Shown: positions 15,796 through 25,173, counted from the first letter of the stretch. The stretch: DNA of 64,000 bases from Akkermansia muciniphila (GCA_945901795.1 CAMDLP010000004.1:1-64000), one strand, 5' to 3'. Notes: a model not told the origin generated them from the letters alone. A program made the numbers and translations.

Positions 15796-17353
15796 GTTGC
15801 AGGAACAGGTCGATGCCGTCCACCAGCGCGAGCCAGCTGGCTTCGATAATGTTGTCCGAGACGCCGACGGTGCCCCAGGTGGTTTCGCCGTCGGTGGAGA
15901 CGATGAGCACGCGGGTTTTGGCGGCGGTGGCGTCGTGGCCGTCGAGGATGCGGACCTTGTAATCGACGAGCGAGACGCCGGAGATTTCCGGATAGAACGG
16001 GAGCAGCGCCTTGCGCAGTGCGAGGTCGAGCGCGTTGACCACACCGTGGCCCTCGGCGACGGTGAGCTCGGAAGCGCCATCGACGGTGAGCTTCACGGTT
16101 GCCTCGCAGACCGGCGGGTGGCCGTCGCGGTATTTGCGGAAGGTGGTGTGGTATTCCTTGAGGTCGAAGGATTTCACGTAAGTCCCGAGCTCGCGGCGGA
16201 TGAGGATTTCCAACGAGCCACCGGCGGCTTCGTAGGAGTAGCCTTCGTTTTCGAGTTCCTTGACGCGGCGCAGGATCGCGCCGGCGACGGGCGAGCCTTT
16301 CTCCAGCGGAAGGCCGAGTTCCTGGGCTTTGACGAGGATGTTCGACTGGCCGCTGAGTTCGGAGACGAGGATGTTTTGCGCATTTCCGACGCTGCCGGGG
16401 ACGATGTGCTCGTAGCTGCGGGCGAGTTTCTGCACGGCGTTCACGTGCATCCCGCCCTTGTGGGCGAAGGCGGTGCGGCCGATGAAGGCGGCGCGGGCGA
16501 AGTGCGGGTTGTTCGACACGTCGTCCACGAAATACGACAGGTCGCGGAGCTGTTCGAGGTGCGGGACGACCGGCATGTCCATCTTGAGCTGGAGGATGGG
16601 GATGACGGAGGTGAGGTTGCAGTTTCCGGTGCGCTCGCCGTAGCCGTTGATGGTGCCTTGGATTTGGCTCGCTCCGGCTCTAACGGCGACGATGGCGTTG
16701 GCCACGGCGAGCTCGCAGTCGTTATGCGTGTGGATGCCGAACGGGGTGTCTGGCAGATGCTTTTTGACGGCCATGCAAATTTGCATGACTTCTGATGGAA
16801 GCGTGCCGCCGTTGGTGTCGCAGAGGACGAGGCAGGCGGCGCCACCGTCGGCGGCGGCCTGGAGCGTGGCGAGCGCGTGGTCGGGCGAGTCCTTGTAGCC
16901 GTCGAAAAAGTGCTCGGCGTCATACACCACCTCGCGGCCGTGTTTGACCAGATAGGCGACGGTGTCGCGGATCATCGCCTGGTTTTCCCCGACGGTGGTG
17001 CGGAGGACTTCCGTGACTTGGAGCTCCCAGCTTTTTCCGAAAATGGTGACGACCGGCGTCTCGGCTTCGAGCAGCAGGCGGACCTGCGGATCTTCCTCGA
17101 CCGGTGTGTCCGCGCGGCGGGTGGAGCCGAACGCGGCGAGCTTGGCGTGCTTGAGTTTGAGGTGCTTCGCCTCGCGGAAAAACTCGATGTCCTTCGGGTT
17201 GGAGCCCGGCCAGCCGCCTTCGATGTAGTCGATGCCGAACTCGTCCAAACGCTTGGCGATCCGCAGCTTGTCGAGGCCGGAAAGTTGGAATCCTTCGCCC
17301 TGCGTGCCATCGCGCAGGGTCGTGTCGTAGAGAAATACAGGTTTGGAGCTCAT
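15728..17353 (-). CDS. cimA: (R)-citramalate synthase
   Basis: Condenses pyruvate with acetyl-CoA to citramalate, the first step of the threonine-independent isoleucine route. LeuA/CimA-type TIM barrel with YDTTLRDGTQGEGF near the N-terminus, LCDTNGGTLP, the metal-binding GIHTHNDCELAVANA, and NGYGERTGNCNL, followed by KGGMHVNAV and a C-terminal LeuA-type dimer domain. The ATG at 17353 (MSSKPVFLYDTTLRDG) is preferred to an upstream start at 17455, whose extra 34 residues are low-complexity. The last roughly 18 residues (HRHTRPAVWAGSPPFAR) are antisense to the nitronate monooxygenase remnant and replace the original end. The enzyme core is intact. Confidence 0.93.
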   Translation of the reverse strand: MSSKPVFLYDTTLRDGTQGEGFQLSGLDKLRIAKRLDEFGIDYIEGGWPGSNPKDIEFFREAKHLKLKHAKLAAFGSTRRADTPVEEDPQVRLLLEAETPVVTIFGKSWELQVTEVLRTTVGENQAMIRDTVAYLVKHGREVVYDAEHFFDGYKDSPDHALATLQAAADGGAACLVLCDTNGGTLPSEVMQICMAVKKHLPDTPFGIHTHNDCELAVANAIVAVRAGASQIQGTINGYGERTGNCNLTSVIPILQLKMDMPVVPHLEQLRDLSYFVDDVSNNPHFARAAFIGRTAFAHKGGMHVNAVQKLARSYEHIVPGSVGNAQNILVSELSGQSNILVKAQELGLPLEKGSPVAGAILRRVKELENEGYSYEAAGGSLEILIRRELGTYVKSFDLKEYHTTFRKYRDGHPPVCEATVKLTVDGASELTVAEGHGVVNALDLALRKALLPFYPEISGVSLVDYKVRILDGHDATAAKTRVLIVSTDGETTWGTVGVSDNIIEASWLALVDGIDLFLQRKSELHRHTRPAVWAGSPPFAR

Positions 17354-17532
17354 CGGCAGGGGCGCGGAACTTAATGGCCGCCGCGCGGATGGGCAAGGGA
17401 GAAGCGCGGGGGCGTCAGGGTTGGGGGAGGCCGGGGCGGAGCGGCAGGCATTCATGGTTTCTCGTGGTGAAAGATTTCATCTGGAAATATCGTTTGGGGA
17501 GCTTGCCGCTTTGCAACCGCTGAATTTTGAAA

Positions 17533-19446
17533 ATGACCGCTTCACGACCATCCTCGCTCCCCGGAATGTTGCCGCTTCTTTTGAGCGGAATGGCGCTGAT
17601 TGCACCGGTCTCGGCCGCCCCGGATTTCGTTCACGAGGTCGCGCCGATTTTGAGAAAGCACTGTTCCGAATGTCACACCGACACCAAGAAAAAGGCCGGA
17701 CTCTCGATGAATGACGAGGCGTCGTTCCGGGAAGGCTCGGAAAACGGCCCGGTCATCGACGCCGCGCACCCTGAAAAAAGTCTGATGCTCGAACTGATCT
17801 CGTCCGATGACGAGGACCTCCGGATGCCGCCGAAAGGCAAGGGCCTCAGCGACCCGCAGGTGGAAATCATCAAGGCCTGGGTGCTCTCCGGGGCGAAATG
17901 GGAGCCGGGTTTTGCATTCAAAAAGCCGGCCTACGAGCCGCCGCTTCGCCCTCGGAATCCCGAGCTTCCGGCCGCCCGCGACGGCCGAGCCAACCCGATC
18001 GACCGGATCATCGACCACTACCTCGCCGAGAAAAAACAGCCCCGGCCCGCGCCGCTCGACGACACCGCGTTTCTCCGGCGCGTCCACCTCGATCTCGTCG
18101 GATTGCTTCCCTCGGTGGAAGCCATGCGGACTTTCACCGCCGACCGGGCACCGGACAAGCGGGCCCGCCTGGTGGACAGCTTGCTCGCGGACAAGACCGC
18201 CTACGCCGAACACTGGCTGACGTTCTGGAACGACCTCCTTCGCAATGACTATGCCGGCACCGGCTACATCGACGGCGGCCGCAAGCAGATCAGCGGCTGG
18301 CTCTATCAGGCGATTTACAACAACATGCCCTACGACGAGTTCGTCCGCCAGCTGGTCGCGCCGAATCCCGAGAACGAGGGTTTCGCCAACGGCATCAAAT
18401 GGCGTGGCAGCGTTTCCGCGGCGCAAATCACCCCGATGCAATACGCCCAGTCGGTCGGCCAGACCTTTCTCGGCATCAACCTGAAGTGCGCGTCCTGCCA
18501 CGATTCATTCGTCGACCGCTGGAAGCTCAGCGAGGCGTATGGTCTGGCGGCGATCTATGCGGACGAACCGTTGGAAATGTTCCGCTGCGACAAGCCGACC
18601 GGCAAGACCGCCGTCCCCGGCTGGTTGTTCCCGGAACTCGGCACGGTTGACGCCAGCCTGCCGAAGGCCGGGCGCTTGAAACAGCTAGCGGCCCTCATCA
18701 CCCATCCGGAAAACGGACGCACCCCGCGCGCCATCACCAACCGTCTCTGGCAGCGTTTGATGGGACGCGGCATCGTGCATCCGGTGGATGCGATGCAGTC
18801 GCCGCCGTGGAACGAGGATCTTCTGGATTACCTCGGAGTGCACCTCGCGGGAAACCAGCAGGATTTGAAAAAAACGCTGCGACTGATTTGCCTTTCGGCG
18901 GCCTATCAATCGAAGTCCGAGTCGTTCGAGGAGATACCGCGGGAATCCAACTATGTCTATCAAGGCCCGCGCCCCAAGCGGCTCACCGCCGAGGAGTTCA
19001 CCGACGCGATCTGGCAGATCTGCGGCACCGCGCCAGGCAAGATCGATGCACCGGTGAAGCGCGATGCGTCCGCCACCCCGCAGCCGATGGTTCGCGCGGC
19101 GTTGTTGAAATCCGACTTGCTGATGCGCACGCTCGGCCGGCCGAACCGTGAACAGATCGTGAGCACCCGGCCGAACGATCTCGCGACCTTGGAAGCGATG
19201 GATCTCAACAACGGCGCGATCCTCGACCAGCGCCTAGCCGAGGGCGCGCAATCGTTGTTAGCCAGGAACCTCGCTTCTTCCGCCGATCTCGCCAAATACG
19301 TCTGGCAGGCCGCGCTTTCCCGGGATCCGACGCCGGACGAGCTCAGGCTCGCCGTCTCCCTGCTGGGCGCGAAGCCGGAAGCCGCCGCCATCCAGGACTT
19401 CTTATGGGGAGTCTTCATGCTGCCTGAATTCCAGATCGTCCGTTGA
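17533..19446 (+). CDS. Planctomycete-type cytochrome c protein with DUF1549 and DUF1553 domains
   Basis: 637 residues from the ATG at 17533. A signal peptide (to about residue 29) precedes a PSCyt1 heme domain with CSECH at 44-48 and the distal MPPKGKGLS methionine loop. The DUF1549 region follows (RRVHLDLVGLLPSVEAMRTF, then FWNDLLRNDY), with a second CASCH near residue 325, and then DUF1553 (GRTPRAITNRLWQRLMGRGIV, LNNGAILDQRL). Pairs of this gene with DUF1501 are a hallmark of Planctomycetes and Verrucomicrobia and often accompany polysaccharide degradation, but the reaction is not established. The DUF1501 gene starts 22 bases downstream. Confidence 0.93.
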   Translation: MTASRPSSLPGMLPLLLSGMALIAPVSAAPDFVHEVAPILRKHCSECHTDTKKKAGLSMNDEASFREGSENGPVIDAAHPEKSLMLELISSDDEDLRMPPKGKGLSDPQVEIIKAWVLSGAKWEPGFAFKKPAYEPPLRPRNPELPAARDGRANPIDRIIDHYLAEKKQPRPAPLDDTAFLRRVHLDLVGLLPSVEAMRTFTADRAPDKRARLVDSLLADKTAYAEHWLTFWNDLLRNDYAGTGYIDGGRKQISGWLYQAIYNNMPYDEFVRQLVAPNPENEGFANGIKWRGSVSAAQITPMQYAQSVGQTFLGINLKCASCHDSFVDRWKLSEAYGLAAIYADEPLEMFRCDKPTGKTAVPGWLFPELGTVDASLPKAGRLKQLAALITHPENGRTPRAITNRLWQRLMGRGIVHPVDAMQSPPWNEDLLDYLGVHLAGNQQDLKKTLRLICLSAAYQSKSESFEEIPRESNYVYQGPRPKRLTAEEFTDAIWQICGTAPGKIDAPVKRDASATPQPMVRAALLKSDLLMRTLGRPNREQIVSTRPNDLATLEAMDLNNGAILDQRLAEGAQSLLARNLASSADLAKYVWQAALSRDPTPDELRLAVSLLGAKPEAAAIQDFLWGVFMLPEFQIVR

Positions 19447-19468
19447 ACCACTTCCTGAACTAACCGCC

Positions 19469-20905
19469 ATGCAACCGCTCCAGCTCGACCCCGAACAGCC
19501 CCGCCGGGATTTTCTGAAAAAACTTTCCGCCGCCTCCATCGCCGCGCTGATGGCCCGCGCGCCCCGCGCGGCGGCGGAGATTGTCATCCAGCCGAAGGCC
19601 ACGGCGGACGCCTGCATCCTGCTGTGGATGGGCGGCGGCATGGCGGCTCCGGAAACCTTCGATCCCAAAGCCTATCAGCCGTTCGTCAAGGGCGCGCCCG
19701 TTTCGAAAATGTTATCCACTTTTCCGAAAATCGATACCTCGGTGGACAATATTAAAATCTGCCAAGGCCTCGAAAATATTGCCAAAGTGATGGATCGCGC
19801 GACTCTTATCCGCTCGGCCGTGCAGCCGGATCTCGGGACGATTCTGCATTCCCGCCATCAATACCACTGGCACACCGGCTACGTGCCGCCGCAAACCGTC
19901 GCCGCGCCACACATCGGCGCGTGGATGGCGAAGGTGCTCGGCCCGCGCAATCCCGTCATGCCGGCCTTCATCAACATCGGCCAGCGGCTCGAAGGCCACG
20001 GCGAAAGCGAGGAACTCAAAGCCTTCACCACCGGCGGATTCTTCGGTGCGGAGTTCGGGCCGATGAATCTCCCCTTCCCCGGCGAAGCCAAGCTCGCCGT
20101 GCGCCCGCCCAAGGGCATGGATCCCGGACGTTTCGCCAACCGTCGCGCGTTCTTCAAAAATCTCATCGATCGCAATCCCCACCGCGATCTGATTTCCGAC
20201 TACCAGCAAGAGTCGATGCTCCGCTCGCTGGACAGCGCCCACAAACTGCTTTCGGCCCCCGAGGCGAAGGCCTTCGATCTCGATCTGGAGTCCAAGGAAT
20301 CCCGGGCGGCCTATGGTGACAGCCACTTTGGCCAGGGTTGCCTGTTAGCGAGAAACCTGGTGGCGAACGGCGCAAGATTTGTCGAGGTCACGACCGAATA
20401 TGTGCCATTCCTTCATTGGGACACCCACGCTGACGGACACGCGGTGGTGGAGCGGATGCACCGCGAAATCGACTCGCCAATCGCCCGCTTAATCCTCGAT
20501 CTGGAGGAGAGAAACCTGTTGGATCGCACGCTCGTTATCATCGCCTCCGAATTCAGCCGCGATGCGATGATCGAGGGCGTCCCCGGCTCGAAGGCGCAGG
20601 ATCAATCCAACGCGAAGTCGGATGTGCTGTTGGAGCCAAAACACTACGGCCTGCACCGCCATTTCACCGGCGGCTCGTCGGTGGTGATGTTCGGCGGCGG
20701 AATGAAAAAGGGCTTTGTTTACGGCTCCACGGCAGACGAGCGCCCGTTGATCGCGACCACGAACCCGGTTTCCATCAGCGACCTCCACGCCACGATTTTC
20801 ACCGCCATGGGCATCAGCCCGAAGACGATGTATGAGGTCGAGCAGCGTCCGTTTTACGCGACCGAAGATGGCAAGGGAGTTGCTGTGAAGGAAGTTTTTG
20901 CTTGA
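19469..20905 (+). CDS. DUF1501 family protein with Tat-type signal
   Basis: 478 residues. The N-terminus PRRDFLKKLSAASIAALMA is a twin-arginine export signal. The body has the DUF1501 features, related to the alkaline phosphatase/sulfatase fold: CILLWMGGGMAAPETFDPK, LIRSAVQPDLGTILHSRHQYHWHTG, FVEVTTEYVPFLHWDTHAD and VIIASEFSRDAMIEG. The His/Asp positions suggest a metal site, but no enzyme activity is established for the family. It is probably co-transcribed with the DUF1549/DUF1553 gene upstream. Confidence 0.92.
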   Translation: MQPLQLDPEQPRRDFLKKLSAASIAALMARAPRAAAEIVIQPKATADACILLWMGGGMAAPETFDPKAYQPFVKGAPVSKMLSTFPKIDTSVDNIKICQGLENIAKVMDRATLIRSAVQPDLGTILHSRHQYHWHTGYVPPQTVAAPHIGAWMAKVLGPRNPVMPAFINIGQRLEGHGESEELKAFTTGGFFGAEFGPMNLPFPGEAKLAVRPPKGMDPGRFANRRAFFKNLIDRNPHRDLISDYQQESMLRSLDSAHKLLSAPEAKAFDLDLESKESRAAYGDSHFGQGCLLARNLVANGARFVEVTTEYVPFLHWDTHADGHAVVERMHREIDSPIARLILDLEERNLLDRTLVIIASEFSRDAMIEGVPGSKAQDQSNAKSDVLLEPKHYGLHRHFTGGSSVVMFGGGMKKGFVYGSTADERPLIATTNPVSISDLHATIFTAMGISPKTMYEVEQRPFYATEDGKGVAVKEVFA

Positions 20906-20940
20906 GGGATTCCATCGCCCGCTGGCGGGGGTGTTTTTTC

Positions 20941-21024
20941 GGACTGCGGTGACATGTCCTGCCCGTTTGCCACTGGCCGACATGTCGGCCAGTGGCAAAG
21001 CTCCGACATGTCGGAGCAGTCCAT
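20941..21024. repeat. Palindromic intergenic element, family B
   Basis: Outer inverted repeat GGACTGC...GACATGTC / GACATGTC...GCAGTCC. Inside it is a perfect 34-base palindrome at 20966-20999 (centre CGACATGTCG) and a perfect 18-base palindrome at 21000-21017. It lies between two convergent genes and could serve both as a bidirectional terminator. Confidence 0.8.
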
Positions 21025-21037
21025 ACGGCGGCCGTCC

Positions 21038-22012
21038 TTAGGGTTTCGGCGTCTCGATGTGCTTGAAGAGGCGGAACAGGTCGCTGTTGGAGGTGAAGAT
21101 GGTGGTGGTGTCCTTGCCGAGCGTCTTCTGATAGGTATCGAGGGTTTTGACGAATTGGTAGAAGTCCGCGGCGGAGGGGCTGGAGTTGTAGGCGGAGGCG
21201 TAGATGCCGGTGGCCTGCGCGTCGGCCTTGCCTTTGATTTCCTGCTCCTTGCGGTAAGCTTCGGACTGGATGGAAAGCAGGTCTCGCTCTTTGCGACCGA
21301 GGATTTTGGCGGCCTCGCCGGCGCCTTCCGAGCGGAAGCGGTCGGCGATCTGCTCGCGCTCCGAGGACATGCGCTTGTAGATTTTATCGATCACGCCGGG
21401 TTTGTAATTGATGCGCTTGAAGCGGACGTCGAGCAACTCGATGCCCCAGGAGCGGACTTTCGGCTGGGCGGCTTTGAGGATTTGCTCGTCGAGTTTGTCT
21501 CTGCCGAAGCGGATCGGCGGGAGCTGGCCGAGGTTGGCACTGGCCGCGGCGAGTGCTTCGTCACGGACGGGCTTGCGGTCTTTATCGCTGCGGATGACCT
21601 CGATCAAATCGTGCGAGGCGATGACGTTGCGGGTTTCGCTGCCGATGATGTCGTCGAGCCGGGAAAGGGCGCTGCGCTCGTCGCGGAGTTTTTCGAAATA
21701 GGTCTTGGGGTCTGAAATGCGCCAGCGGGCGAAGTTGTCCACGGTGATGTAGAGCTTGTCGCGGGTGGGCATTTCGGTGGCGGGGCCGTCCCATTCGAGC
21801 ATCCGCTTTTCGATGCGGTTGACCTGCTGGATGAAGGGTTTTTTCCAATGCAGGCCGGCTTCGTTTTTCGCGGGGTCCGAGTTGATCGGATTTCCAACGG
21901 GTTTGCCGAACTCGGTGATGAAGACCTGCTCCGTTTGGTTCACGGTGAAGGCGCTGCTGGAGATGATGATGACGCCGACGAGGGCGATGAGGAGGATGGA
22001 AATGGTTTTCAT
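21038..22012 (-). CDS. hflC: SPFH-domain membrane protease modulator HflC
   Basis: 324 residues: one N-terminal membrane helix (ISILLIALVGVIIISSSAF), then an SPFH/band-7 domain beginning TEQVFITEFGKP and a long helical region (FRSEGAGEAAKILGRKERDL, RKEQEIKGKADAQAT). In other bacteria HflC forms with HflK a cage around the FtsH protease in the membrane and modulates its access to substrates. It lies 23 bases downstream of hflK in the same direction, as in the usual hflKC operon. No ftsH is in the window. Confidence 0.93.
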   Translation of the reverse strand: MKTISILLIALVGVIIISSSAFTVNQTEQVFITEFGKPVGNPINSDPAKNEAGLHWKKPFIQQVNRIEKRMLEWDGPATEMPTRDKLYITVDNFARWRISDPKTYFEKLRDERSALSRLDDIIGSETRNVIASHDLIEVIRSDKDRKPVRDEALAAASANLGQLPPIRFGRDKLDEQILKAAQPKVRSWGIELLDVRFKRINYKPGVIDKIYKRMSSEREQIADRFRSEGAGEAAKILGRKERDLLSIQSEAYRKEQEIKGKADAQATGIYASAYNSSPSAADFYQFVKTLDTYQKTLGKDTTTIFTSNSDLFRLFKHIETPKP

Positions 22013-22035
22013 GGAATTGGAAAGTTAGAAACGGA

Positions 22036-23004
22036 TCACTTGAGGTTCATGAGCGGGAGGAACTGTTTGGCGTCCTCGTCGATGATGATTTTCGAGCCGA
22101 GCTTGGGCAGCACCTCGTTCATGGTTTCCAGATAGAGACGCTGCTTGGTGATGGCCGGGGCTTTGTCGTATTGGACGAGCAGTTCCTTGAAGCGGGCGAC
22201 GTCACCCTCCGCCTCGTTGATGCGCTGGACGGCGAAGCCCTCGGCTCCGGAGATCCGCTGGTCGGCGAGTCCCTTGGCGCGCGGGATGACTTTGTTATAC
22301 TCGCCGTTGGCCTCGTTGATCATTTGCTCGCGCTCCTGCTGGGCGCGGTTGACCTCGTCGAAGGAGCGCTGCACCGGGCCGGGCGGGTGGACGTTCTTGA
22401 GTTGGATCTGCTCGGCGGTGACTCCCATGTTGATTTTTTCCAACAGAACCTTGAGGCGGATGAGCGCCTCGGTTTCGATCTCGGTGCGGCCGATGGTGAG
22501 GACCTCGTCCACGGTGCGGTCGCCGATGACCTCGCACATCACGCCCTCGGTGAGATCGCGCAGGGTGGAACCGGGGCGGCGGACTTGGTAGAGGTAGTCC
22601 TGCGGCGAGGAAATGCTGTATTGGAGGATCCACTCGACCTGGGCGGCGTTGAGGTCGCCGGTGACCATGTCGCGCTCGAGCTCCGGAGACTCGCTGGCTT
22701 GGTCCGGATTGGTCGCGCCGCTGGTGGTGAATCCGAACTCGAGTTTCAGCTGGCGGCGGACCGGGACGATGGTGGCGGTGTCGATGCCGTAGGGCAGCTT
22801 GAAATGCAGGCCAGGCTTGGCGATTTCCTTGAATTTTCCGAAGCGCTCCACGACCGCTTCCGACTCGGGACTTACGGTGTAATAGCTGGAAAACAGGCCT
22901 ATCAGGAGAAATACACCCAGCGGCGCGAGGATCAGCCACTTGGGATGGAAGTTCAGCTTCGGGCGCGGGAAATCGATGGTGTTGTTGAACGGAGGTGGCT
23001 TCAT
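22036..23004 (-). CDS. hflK: SPFH-domain membrane protease modulator HflK
   Basis: 322 residues: a short cytoplasmic N-terminus, a membrane helix at about 25-45 (LILAPLGVFLLIGLFSSYYT), then the band-7 domain with SPESEAVVERFGKFKEIAKPGLHFKLPYGIDTA-type residues, VEWILQYSISSPQDYL, and the helical tail with RSFDEVNRAQQEREQMINEA and RISGAEGFAVQRINEAEGD. It is the partner of HflC just downstream. The promoter should lie in the spacer at 23005-23159, shared with the divergent TPM-domain operon. Confidence 0.93.
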   Translation of the reverse strand: MKPPPFNNTIDFPRPKLNFHPKWLILAPLGVFLLIGLFSSYYTVSPESEAVVERFGKFKEIAKPGLHFKLPYGIDTATIVPVRRQLKLEFGFTTSGATNPDQASESPELERDMVTGDLNAAQVEWILQYSISSPQDYLYQVRRPGSTLRDLTEGVMCEVIGDRTVDEVLTIGRTEIETEALIRLKVLLEKINMGVTAEQIQLKNVHPPGPVQRSFDEVNRAQQEREQMINEANGEYNKVIPRAKGLADQRISGAEGFAVQRINEAEGDVARFKELLVQYDKAPAITKQRLYLETMNEVLPKLGSKIIIDEDAKQFLPLMNLK

Positions 23005-23159
23005 GATGGGGCTCGAAAATGTCGAAGGCCGGAGGCTAAGGATAAAACAAACGATTAGGAACCTTGAAAATTCATCGATGATTGTAATCGGCCGGATCTA
23101 AGCCAGGCCCGGCGAGCGGAATTTATTCCACACTTCCTGATGATTCGCTTTGACGGATT

Positions 23160-23855
23160 ATGACAATCACCATAAAAAAATCCGTCGTTGCCATTATGAA
23201 GTGCCCGCGTTGTGTCCAGCGAATCCACCGAGCTGCGGCGTCCTGCCCGCATTGTGGATTCACGCTCGCTGATGCGGACGCGCGCTTCGGCGCGGAGGAG
23301 GTGAGAATCCGCTGTCTGACTGACAGCGCGGGCATCCTCCGCCGCGGCGACCGCGAGAAGGTCGAGCTGGCGATGGAGAAAATCACCCGCCGCTTCCCGC
23401 AGGTTTTCGTGGCGATTTATACCGGCTCGCTGGGCGAGGTGGCGAACATCCGGCAGTTCGGTTTCTGGCTGTTGAACCGCTCGGCCTTCGAGGACGTGCC
23501 GGTGGAAAAGCCGAACGAGGCCGGCATCCTCATCACCATCGATCCCGAGTCCAAGGCAGCCGGGATGGTTTTCGGTTATCTGCTCGATCCGTTTCTCGAA
23601 GAGTCGGACACCTTCGAGTGTCTTTCCCGCGCGCACGCCTACTGGCTTGAGGGGCGCTACGCGGAGGGGATTTTGAGGGCGCTCAACCACCTCGACGGGA
23701 TTCTCCGCAAGCGCAGCCGCCAGGCCCGCCGCGATCCGGAGCACTTCGAGCGCAAGGTCATGCCTCCCACGCAGATGGGCGATCTGGTCCGCCGCATCCG
23801 GGCAGGTCACCGCCCGGTCGTCCAACAGGAAGAAACCTCGGAGGTCGTGTCGTGA
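23160..23855 (+). CDS. Zinc-ribbon protein with a TPM domain
   Basis: 231 residues, or 219 from the second ATG at 23196, which may be the true start because the ribbon MKCPRCVQRIH...CPHCGF follows at once. Two CxxC pairs form a zinc ribbon. The rest resembles a TPM domain (VEKITRRFPQVFVAIYTGSL, GILITIDPESKAAGMVFGYLLDPFL), here probably cytoplasmic because no signal peptide or membrane helix is seen. TPM domains have been linked to acid phosphatase activity and to photosystem assembly in other organisms, but no role can be fixed here. The stop overlaps the next start (GTGA). Confidence 0.8.
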   Translation: MTITIKKSVVAIMKCPRCVQRIHRAAASCPHCGFTLADADARFGAEEVRIRCLTDSAGILRRGDREKVELAMEKITRRFPQVFVAIYTGSLGEVANIRQFGFWLLNRSAFEDVPVEKPNEAGILITIDPESKAAGMVFGYLLDPFLEESDTFECLSRAHAYWLEGRYAEGILRALNHLDGILRKRSRQARRDPEHFERKVMPPTQMGDLVRRIRAGHRPVVQQEETSEVVS

Positions 23856-24880
23856 GGTTTTTGCCGGTCATCGCCACGGCCGTTTTCATTGCTGACGCGC
23901 ATGCCCTCGTCGAGCCGGCGCTTCCGGTCTGGGGCCTCAAGGAACGCGCCGAAATGGAAGCCACCGGCTGGATTCCCGGAGCCATCCTGCTAACCGACGC
24001 CCCCGTGCCCGACGAGCCGGCGCATGCCGCCCCCGAGCCGCTCCAAGTCGAGCAACCCAAGCCGGAGGAAATCGCCGGAGACCTCAAGCCGTCGTCCGAC
24101 ATCGCCGAGAAATTCCTGCCCGCCTATTTCGCCGAGCGCCCCAAAACTTTCCTCATCGATCCCCAGGGCCTGCTCTCCCCGGCCGACTACCGGGACCGCC
24201 TGAGCTTCCTCAATTACCACGCCAGCGACTCGTCCATCGACCTATTCGTTTACGTGATGGGCGGCGACCAAGAGATCCCCAGCGATGTCCGCGAGGAGGA
24301 AATGATCGAGCGCTTTTTCTCGGAGGGCCGCCCCGCCGCCATCGTTTACTACTACCTCGGAGCTCCGCAGCGCTCGGTCGTCTATCTGAGCCCGTCTATC
24401 ACCGACTCGATCTCCGCCGCCGAGCAACACCGCGCGCTCGAAAGCTCGGTCATGCAGGCGTTTGAAAAAATCAGGCCCGCCGAGCAGATCGAGAAATTCC
24501 TCGTTCAGATGTCCATCCGCATCTACTGGATGGAGCGGATGTTAGCCGGTGGGTCGGTCGTCAGCGATGCACCGATGCATGCGGTTTCCGCGGTTGCCGT
24601 GCAAAGCGCCGCGAAATCCGCGAAACTTCTCCACCTGCAGGAACTCGCTTTCAAGTTTGCTGCTCCCGCAGGCATGGTCCTCGGCACCATCGTGCTCGTC
24701 GTGGGTTTCAGTCGCTGGTTGCGCCTCGGTGCCCGCTATCGGTTCCCGGATTTCGAGGTCGAGCCTCGTCTCGGCGGAGCACACGCCGCCGGAGTCGGTG
24801 CGGTGATCTCCTTCGCCAGCGCCGCCGTGCCACCCGCCTCGCAGCGGGACCAGGTCCCGGATTATTTGCGCCGGGCGTGA
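23852..24880 (+). CDS. Exported TPM-domain-like membrane protein
   Basis: 342 residues from a GTG that overlaps the upstream stop by four bases, so the two genes are translationally coupled. A signal peptide (FLPVIATAVFIADAHA) is followed by a domain with FLIDPQGLLSPADYRDRLSFLNYHA, DLFVYVMGGDQEIP and AAIVYYYLGAPQRSVVYLSP, a TPM-like alternation of strands and helices. A single membrane helix (about 268-288, GMVLGTIVLVVGFSRWL) precedes a cytoplasmic tail. One partner is inside and one outside the membrane, which suggests a joint envelope function. The family role is unknown. Confidence 0.78.
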   Translation: MRFLPVIATAVFIADAHALVEPALPVWGLKERAEMEATGWIPGAILLTDAPVPDEPAHAAPEPLQVEQPKPEEIAGDLKPSSDIAEKFLPAYFAERPKTFLIDPQGLLSPADYRDRLSFLNYHASDSSIDLFVYVMGGDQEIPSDVREEEMIERFFSEGRPAAIVYYYLGAPQRSVVYLSPSITDSISAAEQHRALESSVMQAFEKIRPAEQIEKFLVQMSIRIYWMERMLAGGSVVSDAPMHAVSAVAVQSAAKSAKLLHLQELAFKFAAPAGMVLGTIVLVVGFSRWLRLGARYRFPDFEVEPRLGGAHAAGVGAVISFASAAVPPASQRDQVPDYLRRA

Positions 24881-24936
24881 GGTTCGACGCGGCCGCCTCC
24901 GTCCGCACGATTGATCTTTATCCATGCTCGGGTTTC

Positions 24937-25123
24937 CGCGAGCTCGAAGTCTTCCAACTCAATCGGCGAAGGGCTGACCTCCCGTGAAATCTCCGTCCGG
25001 CTCAATCTCGGCCCCTCCACCGTGGACAGCTACCGGGCGCGGATCAAACAGAAGCTCGCCCTCAAAAACGCCGCCGAACTCTACCAGCGCGCCGCGCTGT
25101 GGGTCGCCGCCCGCGAGGCCTGA
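24937..25123 (+). pseudogene. LuxR/NarL-type helix-turn-helix remnant with a frameshift
   Basis: The final 60 codons of a response-regulator output domain: RELEVFQL (24937-24960), then, after one extra A at 24961, IGEGLTSREISVRLNLGPSTVDSYRARIKQKLALKNAAEL. Removing that base restores the family consensus RELEVFQLIGEGLTSREIS. The receiver domain is absent; the upstream bases do not code for one. It is the end of a two-component regulator lost by deletion. Confidence 0.8.
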
Positions 25124-25173
25124 ACAAGGAGCGGGGGCAGCTTGCCTGGCGTAGCCTTCCTGACCGCCGTAGT

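Noticed and set aside
15432-15962. Full-length rightward frame of 176 codons as a single protein
   Set aside because: Only codons from about 15537 to 15795 resemble a real family; the rest is antisense to cimA.
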